Shown: positions 1 through 9,887, counted from the first letter of the stretch. The stretch is DNA of 64,000 bases from Hermatobates lingyangjiaoensis (GCA_026182355.1 JAPFBL010000068.1:62001-126000), one strand, 5' to 3'. Notes: generated by a model from the sequence alone, not told the origin. A program made the numbers and translations.

Positions 1-1130
1 AAAGGAAATAAATAATCAGTTTTGAAATAATACCTTATAAAACTGATCAGTTTATCGTTTAACATTTTTCTGCTTTGCTTCATAAACTGTGCAGCATCTA
101 ATTGATAGAAATCATCATAAATTACTTATCATTATCATTTAATTTAAAAATTTTAATTTTTAATTTCAGTTTTAAATTTAATTAATAAATTTTACTTGGA
201 ACAGTTTTAACCACACTAATATTAATTACATGGTATCGTTATTTAGATTCTAAGTGGTATTAGTATGATTACATTCTTAATATTTTTGTCGAATTAGAGA
301 TGGTTACATTAAAGTCATTCAGTTTATCATTACGTTTGGTTATAGTAAGTACGTACATTATAGTTCTAGTGGAGACCACTACATATTTTTCTTTACTACC
401 ATAGATTGTTGTATGAAATTTCAGTCTAATTTTCCATAAATTGAAGACTAAAAGTTGTAACTTCTGACTAAATTCACCTGATAATGGCATTCATTTTGTG
501 AATCTTTTCAAAAAGCAATTAAGTTGATAATTAATGAGGTAAGCAAAAGTATAGGGATGTTGATAGTGGTGAACATGGGCAATAGCCATTGTTAGTGAAG
601 CTCAAAACAAAAGCTTCAAAGTAATTAATACTGCTAAAAGTACAGTGTGACAATGGCTGTGGTGCAAAATCAACCTGACCGAGTAAAGGCTTTGCATCAA
701 TTATACATTCCAGTGCGGGTCGTGCATATTTAGTTGTGTCAGTAAACGATAACACCTTTCGCAAACCATAAGCTGTCCTATTTAAATTTACTGCTAATTC
801 AATCCTTCTGCAGTCTCTTCTAGAATATAATGAATAATATATACTATATAAATTTATTATTTAAATAAATTTCAAGTCAGTTACAGTCAATATTGCACTA
901 GAAGTAAGCATACTATCAAACCAATAGATAGTTCCTACATTAGCAATAAGCTGCTATGATTTCTACTCTCAACATTGAAAAGTACTTCCACATAATATCA
1001 ATTTTATGAAAGTAAAACGCTTTAAACCCAAGGTAATTATTCTTAACTTACATCTGCAGTTGGAAAAAACAACAAATCAGGTCTTTCAACTTTTAGTCTT
1101 TTTTCCCCATTTTATTTTGTCGTTCGATCA
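1..1130. repeat. 1.1-kb duplicated unit, copy 1
   Basis: The segment is repeated at 2628-3766 with scattered substitutions and small indels; both copies run into a (TA)n tract on the right. The left edge lies outside the window. Differences cluster in the first 470 bases, while about 480-840 is almost identical, including a 77-codon minus-strand frame (531-764) whose translation is the same in both copies. That frame has no recognisable domain and could be chance in a recent duplicate. No TIR, LTR or tRNA-like head was seen, so the repeat class is unknown. Confidence 0.8.
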
Positions 1131-1182
1131 TATATATATATATATATCAATGATCAAACCACAATAAGAAAAGGGAAAACAA

Positions 1183-1225
1183 GACTAAGATCTTTCAACC
1201 GTAACAAGCGGTCTTCGTCAGAGTC
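1183..1225 (-). ncRNA. Hammerhead-like motif, family A
   Basis: On the minus strand GACT is followed by CTGACGA, an extra A, the stem GACCG/CGGTT around CTTGTTA, GAA, the palindrome AGATCT, T, then AGTC, which pairs with the initial GACT. It faces a plus-strand copy 42 bases away. The order of parts matches a type I hammerhead ribozyme apart from the extra base after CTGACGA; self-cleavage is inferred, not shown. Confidence 0.55.
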
Positions 1226-1267
1226 AAAAACCCAACTGGGTTGACTCTGTTCATCAGTTGGGTTTTT

Positions 1268-1310
1268 GACTCTGACGAAGACCCCTTGTTACGGTTGAAA
1301 GATCTTAGTC
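1268..1310 (+). ncRNA. Hammerhead-like motif, family A
   Basis: Plus-strand partner of the motif at 1183-1225, with the same GACT...AGTC closing helix. One stem base is changed (ACCCC for ACCGC), which weakens the middle hairpin. Together the two form a head-to-head pair in a fold-back. Confidence 0.5.
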
Positions 1311-1425
1311 TTGTTTTCTCTTTTCTTATTGTGGTTTGATCATTGATTGTTGTTTCACGTGTGAAATAACAATCAATGATCAAACCACAATAAGAAATGG
1401 GAAAACAAGACAAAGATCTTTCAAC

Positions 1426-1682
1426 CGTAATAACGCTTGTCGCAGTCTTTACATTTGATCGCATAAATGAGGTTACTTTGTAACTCCTTTGGTATTTTTT
1501 TTTCAAATTTGAAAATAAAGACTTGACTTTTCTTTTGTTATAAAATGCCAATGTAACTTCAGGTACATTTCGTTTGAAAACTTTTCTAATTGATTGTGAT
1601 AAGCCCTCAACATATGGAAATTTGAAATACTTTTTATTTAAAACTTCAAGTTCAGCATGGTTTTGATTGGAATGTTCTGGTT
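1426..1682 (-). pseudogene. PLE fragment: linker and start of GIY-YIG endonuclease
   Basis: Read on the minus strand this encodes a stretch containing FPYVEGLSQSIRKVFKR and then, after a frame change in a run of T (about 1495-1503), IPKELQSNLIYAIKCKDCD followed by KRYYG. IYAIKC..C...YYG is the start of the PLE-type GIY-YIG nuclease, with its usual CxxC insertion; the upstream part matches the linker between RT and endonuclease in PLEs. The nuclease is cut off at YYG, exactly where family A terminal repeat begins. PLEs use this nuclease to nick target DNA for target-primed reverse transcription. The copy is truncated at both ends and frame-shifted, so it is not functional. Confidence 0.75.
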
Positions 1683-1699
1683 GTTCTCTTGTATATTTA

Positions 1700-2224
1700 T
1701 ATTAAAATATTAAAAAAGATCTAAGTTCAGTTAATCATAGAAGTGACATTACCAATTTGAACACTATTTATTCAGGAGTGTTAAGTTGATTTTAGTGAAA
1801 TTTAATTTTCTTAGTTCCTTTTTGTGTTCTTTGAGTGAACAGTGTTCGGTTTACATGTAATTGTAATCAGTTAGTCTGGTCCAAGTTTTTGACCAGTTAA
1901 GATGTTAGTTCACTAACTATCTATTGTTACTTCATTTTATATAATGTAAATTTCATCATTTTTCTAATTCAAAAATTCTGACTTCTGTAAGTTCATAAAA
2001 ATATTTATTGCTTTTCTATTATTTCTACTTGTATATATATTTTTGTTTTTTCACAATTGTAATATTCCATTTTGATGTTAGTTATATGTTGATGTTTATA
2101 TATGATTTCTTGTCATCCTTTGTTTGTAGGCCTATGAAAAAGGTTTTAAATAAAACCGAAACGTCGGCATTGAGAGTTTGATTTTGATCCTGGAAAATTG
2201 ACCGAATCCCGATTTTATTATACA

Positions 2225-2226
<2 letters not shown>
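1700..2226 (+). repeat. Family B repeat, copy 1
   Basis: About 520 bases shared with 38560-39040 (minus) and, truncated, with 56826-57018 (plus). Diagnostic parts are the AATCATAGAAGTGA and GAGTGAACAGTGTT segments and a 3' end reading CCTATGAAAAAGG, a hairpin GGTTTTA/TAAAACC, then GAAACGT. In all three copies the 3' end runs into a microsatellite. No coding frame is seen. The 3' structure resembles a degenerate version of the hammerhead-like motif, so it may be another PLE terminal repeat. Confidence 0.7.
2129..2168 (+). ncRNA. Degenerate hammerhead-like motif, family B
   Basis: GCC, then TATGAAA in place of CTGANGA, a perfect 7-bp hairpin GGTTTTA/TAAAACC with loop AA, GAA, palindrome ACGT, C, then GGC pairing with the first GCC. 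The core is altered, so activity is unlikely. The identical layout at 38609-38649 and 56926-56965 shows that it is a family feature. Confidence 0.35.
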
Positions 2227-2263
<37 letters not shown>

Positions 2264-2294
2264 TTAAATTTTCTGCCCAGTTTTGTCTTTTTTG

Positions 2295-2335
<41 letters not shown>
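2227..2335. repeat. Two (TA)n microsatellites
   Basis: (TA)n tracts at 2227-2259 and 2300-2335, separated by a 40-base spacer. The first directly follows the 3' end of family B. Confidence 0.95.
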
Positions 2336-2337
<2 letters not shown>

Positions 2338-2627
2338 AATATATGCGAATATTGATAATTATTTAAGGAAATAAATCACTACAATATTCCGTCATCCATC
2401 TGACACCAGGACGTTGAAACGTGTGGATTGGATAGCAAATTGTGACTAAAATTTCTTATCTGAAATCCGTGAATATAGTTAACACATTGAATAGAGAGGG
2501 ACAATAATAAATAATAATTACAAATAAAAAAAATTAAAACAAATTTCAAATAAAGCCTAAAATCAATTACTAAAAAATAAAAAATGTATACAAAATAAAT
2601 AAGATAATGACAAATATATAAATAAAA

Positions 2628-3766
2628 TAAAGGAAAGAAAGAATCAGTTTTTGAAATAATACCTTATAAAACTGATCAGTTTATCGTTTAACATTTTTCT
2701 GCTTTGCTTCATAAACTGTGCAGTATCTAATTGGTAGAAATCGTCATAAATTACTTATCATTATCATTTAATTTAAAAATTTAAATTTTTAATTTCAGTT
2801 TTAAATTTAATTAATAAATTTTATTTGGAACAGTTTTAATCATACAATTATTAATTACGTGGTATCGTTATTTATATTTTAAGTGGTATTGGTTTGATTA
2901 CATTCTTAATATTTTTGTCGAAATAGAGATGGTTACATTAAAGTCATTCAGTTGATCATTACGTTTGGTAATAGTAAGTGCATTATAGTTCTAGTGCAGA
3001 CCACTACATATTTTTCTTTAATACCATAGATTGTTGTATGGAATTTCAGCCTAATTTTCCATAAATTGAAGACTAAAAGTTGTAACTTCTGACTAAATTC
3101 ACCTGATAATGGCATTCATTTTGTGAATCTTTTCAAAAAGCAATTAAGTTGATAATTAATGAGGTAAGCAAAAGTATAGGGATGTTGATAGTGGTGAACA
3201 TGGGCAATAGCCATTGTTAGTGAAGCTCAAAACAAAAGCTTCAAAGTAATTAATACTGCTAAAAGTACAGTGTGACAATGGCTGTGGTGCAAAATCAACC
3301 TGACCGAGTAAAGGCTTTGCATCAATTATACATTCCAGTGCGGGTCGTGCATATTTAGTTGTGTCAGTAAACGATAACACCTTTCGCAAACCATAAGCTG
3401 TCCTATTTAAAATTTACTGCTAATTCAATCCTTCTGCAGTCTCTTCTAGAATATAATGAATAATATATACTACATAAATTTATTATTTAAATAAATTTCA
3501 AGTCAGTTACAGTCAATATTGCACTAGAAGTAAGCATACTATCAAACCAATAGATAGTTCCTACATTAGCAATAAGCTGCTATGATTTCTACTCTCAACA
3601 TTGAAAAGTATTTTCCACATAATATCAATTTTATGAAAGTAAAAACGCTTTAAAACCCAAGGTAATTATTCTTAACTTACATCTGCAGTTGGAAAAACAA
3701 CAAATCAGGTCTTTCAACTTTTAGTCTTTTTTCCTCATTTTATTTTGTCGTTCGATCATATATATA
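2628..3766. repeat. 1.1-kb duplicated unit, copy 2
   Basis: Second copy of the unit at 1-1130. It starts at GGAAAGAAAGAATCAG and ends at the (TA)n tract before 3767. The 77-codon minus-strand frame is at 3156-3389. The 286 bases between the microsatellites and this copy (2340-2627) are A-rich and unassigned. Confidence 0.8.
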
Positions 3767-3830
3767 TAATATATAATATATATATATATATACACTGTTT
3801 TTCGTTGGAAATACGATCCAAAACGGACAA

Positions 3831-4056
3831 ATATAGTTCAATATAAACAAAGAAACATAGAGAAATCAGAAGAACACACTTACAGTCTCTAAGTTTCGGT
3901 TTGAACCGTCTTCAGGAGAGATAAGAGAGGGAAACCAAGCGCACTGGATCAGAGACGGTTGGAGACCAACAGTGTTGCCGCATGCGCGCCCGTTCACAGA
4001 AAATAAGGTAGACAGGAATCAATTTATAATTAATTTATAATTTATAATTACATTAA
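3831..4056 (-). repeat. PLE-1 left inverted terminal repeat
   Basis: Reverse complement of 5802-6027 with only a few differences. It contains GGAGACCAACAGTG, GCATGCGCGCCCG, an AT-rich stem next to the coding region and the hammerhead-like motif on the minus strand. A third copy of its outer 130 bases is at 37676-37810. Confidence 0.85.
3894..3921 (-). ncRNA. Hammerhead-like motif, PLE-1 left repeat
   Basis: Minus strand: TCTC, CTGAAGA, extra C, GGTT/AACC with loop CA, GAA, then ACTTA where the right copy has AATTA, then GAGA pairing with TCTC. The palindrome is changed by one base, so this copy may be less able to fold than the one at 5939-5972. Confidence 0.5.
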
Positions 4057-4058
4057 CC

Positions 4059-5607
4059 ATGGTTAATGGACCCATAGTTTCCAGCTACGGCTGTCTCACT
4101 GAGCGAATTTCAGCGTTCGTAGATTTTATTCTGCAACCACTAGTGAGCAGTCAACCTTCTTTCTGTAAAGATTCCTTTCACTTCCTAGATAAAATCAAAA
4201 GTGTATCCCTGCCTGAATCTCCCCCTTATCCAATCCTCCTTGTAACTATGGATGTAACCTCGTTGTACACTGTCATAGATCACAGTGAGGGCTTAACCGC
4301 TTTGCGCTACTTTCCTCTCTTCCAGACCACTCCCTCATTCGCCATCCACTGACTTCATTATCACCTTAGCCTCCTTCGTCCTCAAACACAATGCTTTCAA
4401 GTTCGATGAAGACTTTTACCTGCAAATCAAACGAACGGCCATGGGAACTAGAATGGCTCCCTCCTTCGCCAATCTGTTTATGGCCCACCTTGAAAATAGT
4501 TATTTCCAAACCTGCCACCTTCTTCCCTCACTGTATACCCGCTTCATCGATGACATCTTCTTTATCTGGACCCATGGCATTTCCGAGTTAGAAGTTTTCA
4601 TCGACAACTTCAAATCTTTTTGCTCTTTCATCTCCTTTACCCATAACATTTCCAACAGGTCCACTACCTTTCTTGATGTCGATATCACCCTCAACAATAG
4701 TTCTCTCATTACTTCCGTCCATTCTAAACCCTCTAATCCCCATTTATATCTACACTTCAATAGCTGCCACCCTCCCCACATTAAGAAATCCATTCCGAGA
4801 TCCCTCTCCATACGAATTCACCGGATTTGTAACAGACTACAAGATAAACACCTACATATCAATAGCCTAAAAAGTAAATTTGTAGAGCGAGGTTACCCTC
4901 TCCCCTTCCTAACAAGAAGACTGGTTCCTGCCACAACCCCACACAATCCTACATCAACCTCCTCTTCCTCTCCCTCTGGGTCACCCTACCTTATTACAAC
5001 CTACTTCCCAGGTATCCACAGACTGGGTACCATCATTAAAGAACTTTTCCCGATCATATCCTCTTCCCCTGCCACCTCCAAAACCTTTCCTAATCCGCCA
5101 CGCCTATCCTATAGACGTCCTCCCAACCTTGGCAATTTTCTTACGCACAGGAAGCTAACCTCCACGAGGGCAAACAGCTTGCCCTCTGGAGCGCAACTGT
5201 GCGGACGTCGAGGTTGCCTCACGTGTCCCATTATAAATCCCCAACCACACTTCACAGCTCCCCCCCATAACACCCTCTATCCTGTTGCAACTGACTGCTC
5301 GTGTACCTCCAAAAACTGTGTGTACCGTTTGAAGTGTACCAAGTGTGATTCGTTCTACGTAGGCCAAGCATCCACCAAGCTTAGTCTCCGTATGAACAAT
5401 CACAGAGCTTCAGTCAATAGCCGCTCCCATCTTCCCATTGCCATACATGCCAATAGCCATGGTCTCCCTTTTAATGAGTGCTACAGGTTACAGATTCTGC
5501 GACAAATACCCCCTGACAGCAAAGACCTCACACTACGAGCCTCCGAAGAAGCCCATATTTGGCTATTAAGTGCGCGCAGTGCACCTGGCCTCAATCTAAA
5601 GCGATAA
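4059..5607 (+). pseudogene. PLE-1 reverse transcriptase / GIY-YIG endonuclease, frame-shifted
   Basis: Two frames cover one protein. The first (4059-4352) holds RT motifs GPIVSSYGCLTERISAFVD and VTMDVTSLYT, which carries the first catalytic aspartate. The second (open from about 4347, first ATG 4441, stop 5607) holds the substrate-binding MGTRMAPSFANLFMAHLE, the catalytic RFIDDIFFIW and TFLDVDI. After a proline- and serine-rich linker come the cysteine motif CGRRGCLTCP and the GIY-YIG nuclease: NCVYRLKCTKCDSFYVGQ, a downstream LRMNNH and the family-typical LRASEEAHIW near the C-terminus. A one-base frame change at about 4345 separates the frames, and the N-terminal third usual for PLE proteins is missing. 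The endonuclease nicks the target and the RT copies the RNA from the nick. The frame change may be a real mutation or a consensus error; the truncation is real. Confidence 0.88.
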
Positions 5608-5801
5608 TGTCTAAAAGTTCCTTGCCTTTTTCACATTTTTTAATAATTTATTTCATTTGTTATTATTATTTGTATTCTTAGTTTTATTTTACCATAGCTT
5701 AGTCAGTACTTTTGTTTATGTATCAATTTCTCTGTATCAATTTCCCTTATTTTTTCAATTTTTTCTTTTTTATATATTTATTGTATTCACATTCCATTAA
5801 T
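5608..5801 (+). other. PLE-1 3' untranslated stretch
   Basis: T-rich sequence of 194 bases between the RT/EN stop codon and the right repeat, with no frame. It is typical of PLE 3' untranslated regions. Confidence 0.5.
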
Positions 5802-6019
5802 TTAATGTAATTATAAATTATAAATTAATTATAAATTGATTCCTGTCTACCTTATTTTCTGTGAACGGGCGCGCATGCGGCAACACTGTTGGTCTCCAAC
5901 CGTCTCTGATCCAGTGCGCTTGGTTTCCCTCTCTTATCTCTCCTGAAGACGGTTCAAACCGAAAATTAGAGACTGTAAGTGTGTTCTTCTGATTTCTCTA
6001 TGTTTCTTTGTTTATATTG

Positions 6020-6027
<8 letters not shown>
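5802..6027 (+). repeat. PLE-1 right terminal repeat
   Basis: In sense orientation with the coding region and inverted relative to 3831-4056. It ends in ATATTGAACTATATA, merging into a (TA)n tract at 6023-6065. Confidence 0.85.
5939..5972 (+). ncRNA. Hammerhead-like motif, PLE-1 right repeat
   Basis: TCTC, CTGAAGA, extra C, stem GGTT/AACC with a two-base loop CA, GAA, palindrome AATT, A, then GAGA pairing with TCTC. Every part of a type I hammerhead is present except that one base lies between CTGAAGA and the hairpin. If it cuts, it would do so after the A at 5968. Confidence 0.6.

Positions 6028-6065
<38 letters not shown>
6023..6065. repeat. (TA)n microsatellite
   Basis: Uninterrupted TA repeat between the right end of PLE-1 and the family A fold-back. 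Confidence 0.95.
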
Positions 6066-6067
<2 letters not shown>

Positions 6068-6100
6068 ATGATCAAATCACAATAAGAAAAGGGAAAACAA

Positions 6101-6143
6101 GACTAAGATCTTTCAACCGTAACAAGCGGTCTTCGTCAGAGTC
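6101..6143 (-). ncRNA. Hammerhead-like motif, family A
   Basis: Minus strand: GACT, CTGACGA, A, GACCG/CGGTT, GAA, AGATCT, T, AGTC. This is the intact consensus form of the family. Confidence 0.6.
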
Positions 6144-6185
6144 AAAAACCCAACTGGGTTGACTCTGTTCATCAGTTGGGTTTTT

Positions 6186-6228
6186 GACTCTGACGAAGAC
6201 CGCTTGTTACGGTTGAAAGATCTTAGTC
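6186..6228 (+). ncRNA. Hammerhead-like motif, family A
   Basis: Plus-strand mirror of 6101-6143, with all pairings intact. The two lie head-to-head 42 bases apart. Confidence 0.6.
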
Positions 6229-6392
6229 TTGTTTTCTCTTTTCTTATTGTGGTTTGATCATTGATTGTTGTTTCAGTGTTTATGTGAAATCTTTTTATTA
6301 TATATATTATATATTATATATATATATAAATTTCACATAAACACGTGAAATAACAATCAATGATCAAACCACAATAAGAAATGGGAAAACAA

Positions 6393-6435
6393 GACAAAGA
6401 TCTTTCAACCGTAACAAGCGGTCTTCGTCAGAGTC
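6393..6435 (-). ncRNA. Hammerhead-like motif, family A
   Basis: Third copy. One base differs in the outer helix (TTGTC in place of TAGTC), leaving the hairpin and palindrome intact. Confidence 0.5.
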
Positions 6436-6479
6436 AAAAACCCAACTGATTTATATATATATATAAATGAATGAATATA

Positions 6480-6720
6480 TATATATATACAACAATATGA
6501 AAGGGAAAACAGAACTAAAATCTAACTATCAACCCAACTAACATCAGTTTGGTTTTTGACTCTGACAAAGACCACTTGTTACGGTTGATAGATCTTAGTC
6601 TTGTTTTCCCATTTCATATTGTGGTTTAATCATTTCTTGTTATTTCACGTGTTCTTTCAACCGTAACAAGCAGTCTTCTTGAGAGTCAAAACCCAACTTA
6701 AACAATATTTGCAGAAACAT
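6480..6720. repeat. Decayed family A copies
   Basis: A plus-strand copy (motif at 6558-6600 with CTGACAA and GATA replacing the core bases) and a minus-strand remnant (about 6645-6700, ending AGACTGCTTGTTACGG on the minus strand) lie head-to-tail with a small (TA)n. Core substitutions make both inactive as ribozymes. Confidence 0.55.
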
Positions 6721-6913
6721 CAAGGTGAGGGTGTGAGAGGAGTAGGAGGGAAGAGTGGTTTTTAATATGGTGTAAAGTGCAGGAAGGGACAAAAAGTCCA
6801 GGCAGGGATGTTTGAGGAAACAAAGGAGTACGGCAAAAAAGAGTAAAAAACTATCCACTAGCTGTCAACCCTCTTAGAAGAGGCCATTGCCCTCGTTAAC
6901 ACTGAGTCAAGCC

Positions 6914-7261
6914 GGAACAACCCGTTACTAATGTTTATAATATTTCATTTATTAAATTTAATTAAAGAGGACTCAATAATATTTCTTAACAACATTGATT
7001 TTTCATAGGTAATAAATTTAGCTCCGGCCCAATCAATATGATGATTTTCATTGTTTATATGCAAGAACAATTCGCTACTTTTTCCTGTCTACTTACGTTG
7101 AATTGGTGTTGTTTTCCACGTATCTTTAATGATTTACTAGTTTGACCAATATACATTTTATTACAATTATTGCACAGGATTACATAAATACCACCAGACT
7201 GCAGTTCCCTGGGAGAGTTTTTTATTAACACACTGCCTGCGTTATTAGAATTAGGAAACAC
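6914..7261 (-). pseudogene. PLE-2 GIY-YIG endonuclease and C-terminus
   Basis: Minus-strand frame 7261-7055 encodes LQSGGIYVILCNNCNKMYIG followed by QTSKSLKIRGKQH, the GIY-YIG core with the PLE CxxC insertion. At about 7060 the frame is broken; the other frame continues LHINNENHHIDWAGAKFI then EKSMLLRNIIESSLIKFNK and a stop at about 6914, matching the usual end of these nucleases (histidine-rich segment, then R..IES.LI). RT is absent, so this is a 5'-truncated fragment. Family A repeats lie on both sides (6645-6700 and 7262-7310), which ties family A to this PLE lineage. The unassigned 6721-6913 between coding end and repeat is probably its 3' untranslated region. Confidence 0.8.
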
Positions 7262-7375
7262 TATATTATTGGTTTCATCATTGATTGTTATTTCAAGTGT
7301 TTATGTGAATAAACATATTATATATCTTATATACATAACAAGATATACATATATATATTATTTCGTAACCACAAG
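7262..7375. repeat. Family A end and AT-rich tract
   Basis: TTGGTTTCATCATTGATTG and GTGTTTATGTGAA mark a short family A end, followed by AT-rich repeats to 7375. Confidence 0.55.
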
Positions 7376-7423
7376 GAAACAGCAAGATGAAGAGGCTCTA
7401 GACTCTAGAGAATAGGTCTAAAC

Positions 7424-7520
7424 CAGTGTTCCTCAAAGTTTTTGGAGTCAGTGCACACTTGAAGTCATTCAAATGGTTGCGGACCCACAAACGTACAAAC
7501 TCTTAAGACATGTAATGACA
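7424..7520 (+). mobile_element. hAT-like transposon end
   Basis: CAGTGTTCCTCAAAGTTTTTG followed by a GCGGACCCAC segment is typical of hAT/Charlie-type terminal inverted repeats. The preceding 8 bases (GTCTAAAC, 7416-7423) would be the target duplication. I did not find a matching right end (a CACTG terminus followed by the same 8 bases), so this is a one-sided call; it may be a decayed or truncated element. Confidence 0.5.
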
Positions 7521-9430
7521 AAATGTAAAAGAGTACAGAAAACAAATTGAAACAACGCGATACGTAGGTATACGTACCTTTATTCACAATCTATTTCTTG
7601 CTGATGATTCTAATATGCTTTAGCTATTTTTTTTAATATTAGGGCATATGAATATGAGGAACTTTCATTTGATCATCAATAGATTGTAAATTTGTTTTGT
7701 TTTATTGGACTTGATATTGGCGAGAGTTTAGAATTCTAATTCAAATAGATATGATGTTCATTTTTTGGTAAAATAGCTAATCTTATTTGACTATTGACTG
7801 GCATTCTGCTCTTATTAAAATGCAGAATTTTTCAGGTGTATGTTATTTATATTTAATTTTCATTCTACCATAAGCGGATATAGATTCTACTTCTTATTCT
7901 TCTGTTTGTGTTGAGTCAAGTCGAGCAAAGTCTAATATTTATATTAATGGGTTTCAAATCCAATCGTATTCTTCAGTGTGTATTCTTCAAAGGATACTCG
8001 TGTGAAGCAACAGAAAGCCTAATGCTGTTAGAAGACAAGAAGGATTGAGTGCTTTATTTTAGCATTTAAAAAATACGATTCATATAGCAAACTGAAAGGA
8101 TACATAGGAACTCATTTTGCTACCTTTGGATCTTGAAATAAACATAGTTTAATGTAGCTTGATAAAAAAAAAATTTTTTTTAATCCGTCGTCAACATCAG
8201 CCTAGGCTTCTTTAAGTTCCTTTCAGAGTATTTCTAAGCAAAGTAAACCTGCTAGTAATGTGCAATTAAAATATAAACTCTAAACAAACTAGTAATTCTT
8301 CCTCTGTAACTTCAGATTTTCTTTTTTATCTTTCTCATGAAAAAATTTCATTTTAGTTTTTTCGTTAAGCCTTTTTTCTTTCCTTTATTTTTTTTTAAGT
8401 TTGTTTTTTTGATGTTCTTTTGAAACCTTATATTTTTTATTATGTATCTTTGTTGCTTTACCTTAAGCTTCCCTGACACCTTGTTGCAACTTCTACTATA
8501 TTAGTTTGTAGTCCGTCTCTGATGAAATAGTGTGAAGGGTTTCAGAGAATATTTTTTTTGTTTCTGCTTATTCTTTGTGGCATATTGTTTCTTTCGCACG
8601 CATATACCATATTATTGAAGGTATAGTTCTAGTTAGCTGACACTTCTTTATTTACCAGCTTTTCAATCTCTCTAAATAATACAATCGTTTTCACCTGTAC
8701 AATATAATATACTCCCAATGCGAAACATGTTTTAAGTTTTCACCACTAACCATCTGGAGATAAATAGCCTTGATTAGTAAATTTTTATTTATTGAAGCAC
8801 TTTTAGAAGTCATTGACGAGATTAAGGAATAAAGATAATTGTTTATAATCCAGGTCAGCAAGTGGTATACGAGTAAGTACTTTCAAGAACTAACTGAAAA
8901 GGTCTTCCATAAGCTTGATTGGAACTAAATTATACTGACAGCCAATACAAAATTATTTTAGAAAATAAGTCATCGTAGACTAAGAATGATAATTTTTTTA
9001 ATTTTACGCATTTGAAATGAAATACAAATAAATATTAAAGTAAGAAAAGTGAAAAGTGTAGAGTTATTTGGTTGGACTTAAGCTCAGGGAAACCTGTTCA
9101 GTTAAAACCTGAAACCATATACCTCATATAACTACCTGCTTTGTAAACAAACTTCACTAACCTCTTATCGCGTTAGTCATCTCTGTAACTATTCATGTAA
9201 ACAAAATTTTAGAAAACATGATTTACTTTCTTATGATAAGGTGTTATCATTAAAAAGATGTTGAATATTGGAAATGTATCATATTGAGAAGACGAAATAA
9301 CGAAAGTGTTATTTAGAATGGTTGAAACGATGACGAAGTATATCATTAATTTTTTGAATGTTCAAGATTTGCTACAAAAATACAAATATTTATATATGGG
9401 AATATTGATATGGGACTTATATAAATATAT
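7521..9430. other. Unassigned AT-rich DNA
   Basis: No long frame, inverted repeat or recognisable element. It contains T-rich runs around 8160-8400. The hAT element may extend into its first part. Confidence 0.4.
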
Positions 9431-9439
9431 ATATATATA

Positions 9440-9623
9440 CCATGATAAACGAAAAACGGTCCGGCAGGACAAATAACAATTAAAATAAGCAGTGACACAT
9501 AAACAGAAACACAACAAAGACTCACTTTTCAATATTTCGACCGTCATGGCGGTCGTCCTCAGGAGAAGAAGTGAATTGACGGAGGGACGACAGTCAACTA
9601 AAGAACTCACTGGGTGTTCTCAC
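9440..9623 (-). repeat. Family D terminal repeat, copy 1
   Basis: The segment from ACACAACAAAGACTCACTTT through the hammerhead-like motif to GACGGAGGGACGACAGTC recurs inverted at 37165-37315 and in shorter form at 32636-32720 and 35087-35237. It joins a long palindrome on its right and, beyond it, a PLE C-terminal fragment. Confidence 0.7.
9525..9567 (-). ncRNA. Hammerhead-like motif, family D
   Basis: Minus strand: CTTCTC, CTGAGGA, extra C, GACCG/CGGTC around CCATGA, GAA, palindrome ATAT, T, then GAAAAG pairing with CTTCTC with one mismatch. Confidence 0.6.
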
Positions 9624-9883
9624 CCTCGGAAGAATTTATCTGAGGGATCCGGGATAGTGTATATAAATATACCAATTAAAAGAAACGGTCCAGCGGACTT
9701 TTTTAAATAAAATAAATTCAAAACGAAGGAAACACACAGAAAGACACAGACATAACGCTGTGTCTTTCTGTGTGTTTCCTTCGTTTTGAATTTATTTTAT
9801 TTAAAAAAGTCCGCTGGACCGTTTCTTTTAATTGGTATATTTATATACGCTATCCCGGATCCCTCAGATAAATTCTTCCGAGG
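9624..9883. repeat. 260-bp palindrome with 126-bp arms
   Basis: Arms 9624-9749 and 9758-9883 are inverted copies separated by 8 bases. Differences were few or none on reading (for example GTGTATA against CGTATA near the outer third). It starts CCTCGGAAGAATT and ends AATTCTTCCGAGG. The left arm is the inner part of a family D terminal repeat; the right arm reads into a PLE C-terminus. It most likely arose by a template switch or inverted insertion. Confidence 0.85.
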
Positions 9884-9887
9884 AGGT

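Larger units (their letters stand above)
1147..1425. repeat. Family A fold-back (PLE terminal repeat)
   Basis: Two arms in opposite orientation (about 1150-1240 and 1252-1345) are nearly perfect inverted copies around a short centre, followed by a third partial copy ending at about 1425, where a PLE coding fragment begins. Markers are CAATGATCAAACCACAATAAG and the hammerhead-like core. The same family recurs at 6062-6470, 6530-6700, 7262-7310, 19195-19325, 31145-31200, 35895-35927, 56645-56780 and 57150-57305. Its junction with GIY-YIG coding sequence here and near 6.7-7.3 kb identifies it as a terminal repeat of a PLE. Confidence 0.75.
3831..6027 (+). mobile_element. PLE-1: truncated Penelope-like element with inverted terminal repeats
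   Basis: A 2.2-kb insertion bounded by inverted repeats of about 226 bp (3831-4056 and 5802-6027) that are nearly identical, with (TA)n outside both. Inside is a single coding region for a PLE reverse transcriptase and GIY-YIG endonuclease. Coding sequence starts only 2-3 bases after the left repeat, in the middle of the RT domain, so the element is 5'-truncated and capped by an inverted copy of its terminal repeat. This is a known Penelope arrangement (pLTRs in inverted orientation). High arm identity indicates a fairly recent insertion or arm homogenisation. Confidence 0.85.
6062..6470. repeat. Family A fold-back with a third arm
   Basis: Arms at 6066-6160 and 6172-6270 are inverted copies. 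A further (TA)-rich centre and a second inverted arm at 6325-6450 give three copies of the same terminal repeat. Each ends in GTGTTTATGTGAAATC or its complement next to an AT-repeat. The repeat is the same as at 1147-1425 but better preserved. Confidence 0.75.

Noticed and set aside
531..764. 77-codon frame repeated unchanged at 3156-3389
   Set aside because: No domain, no start context and no partner exons; more simply part of a recent duplicate.
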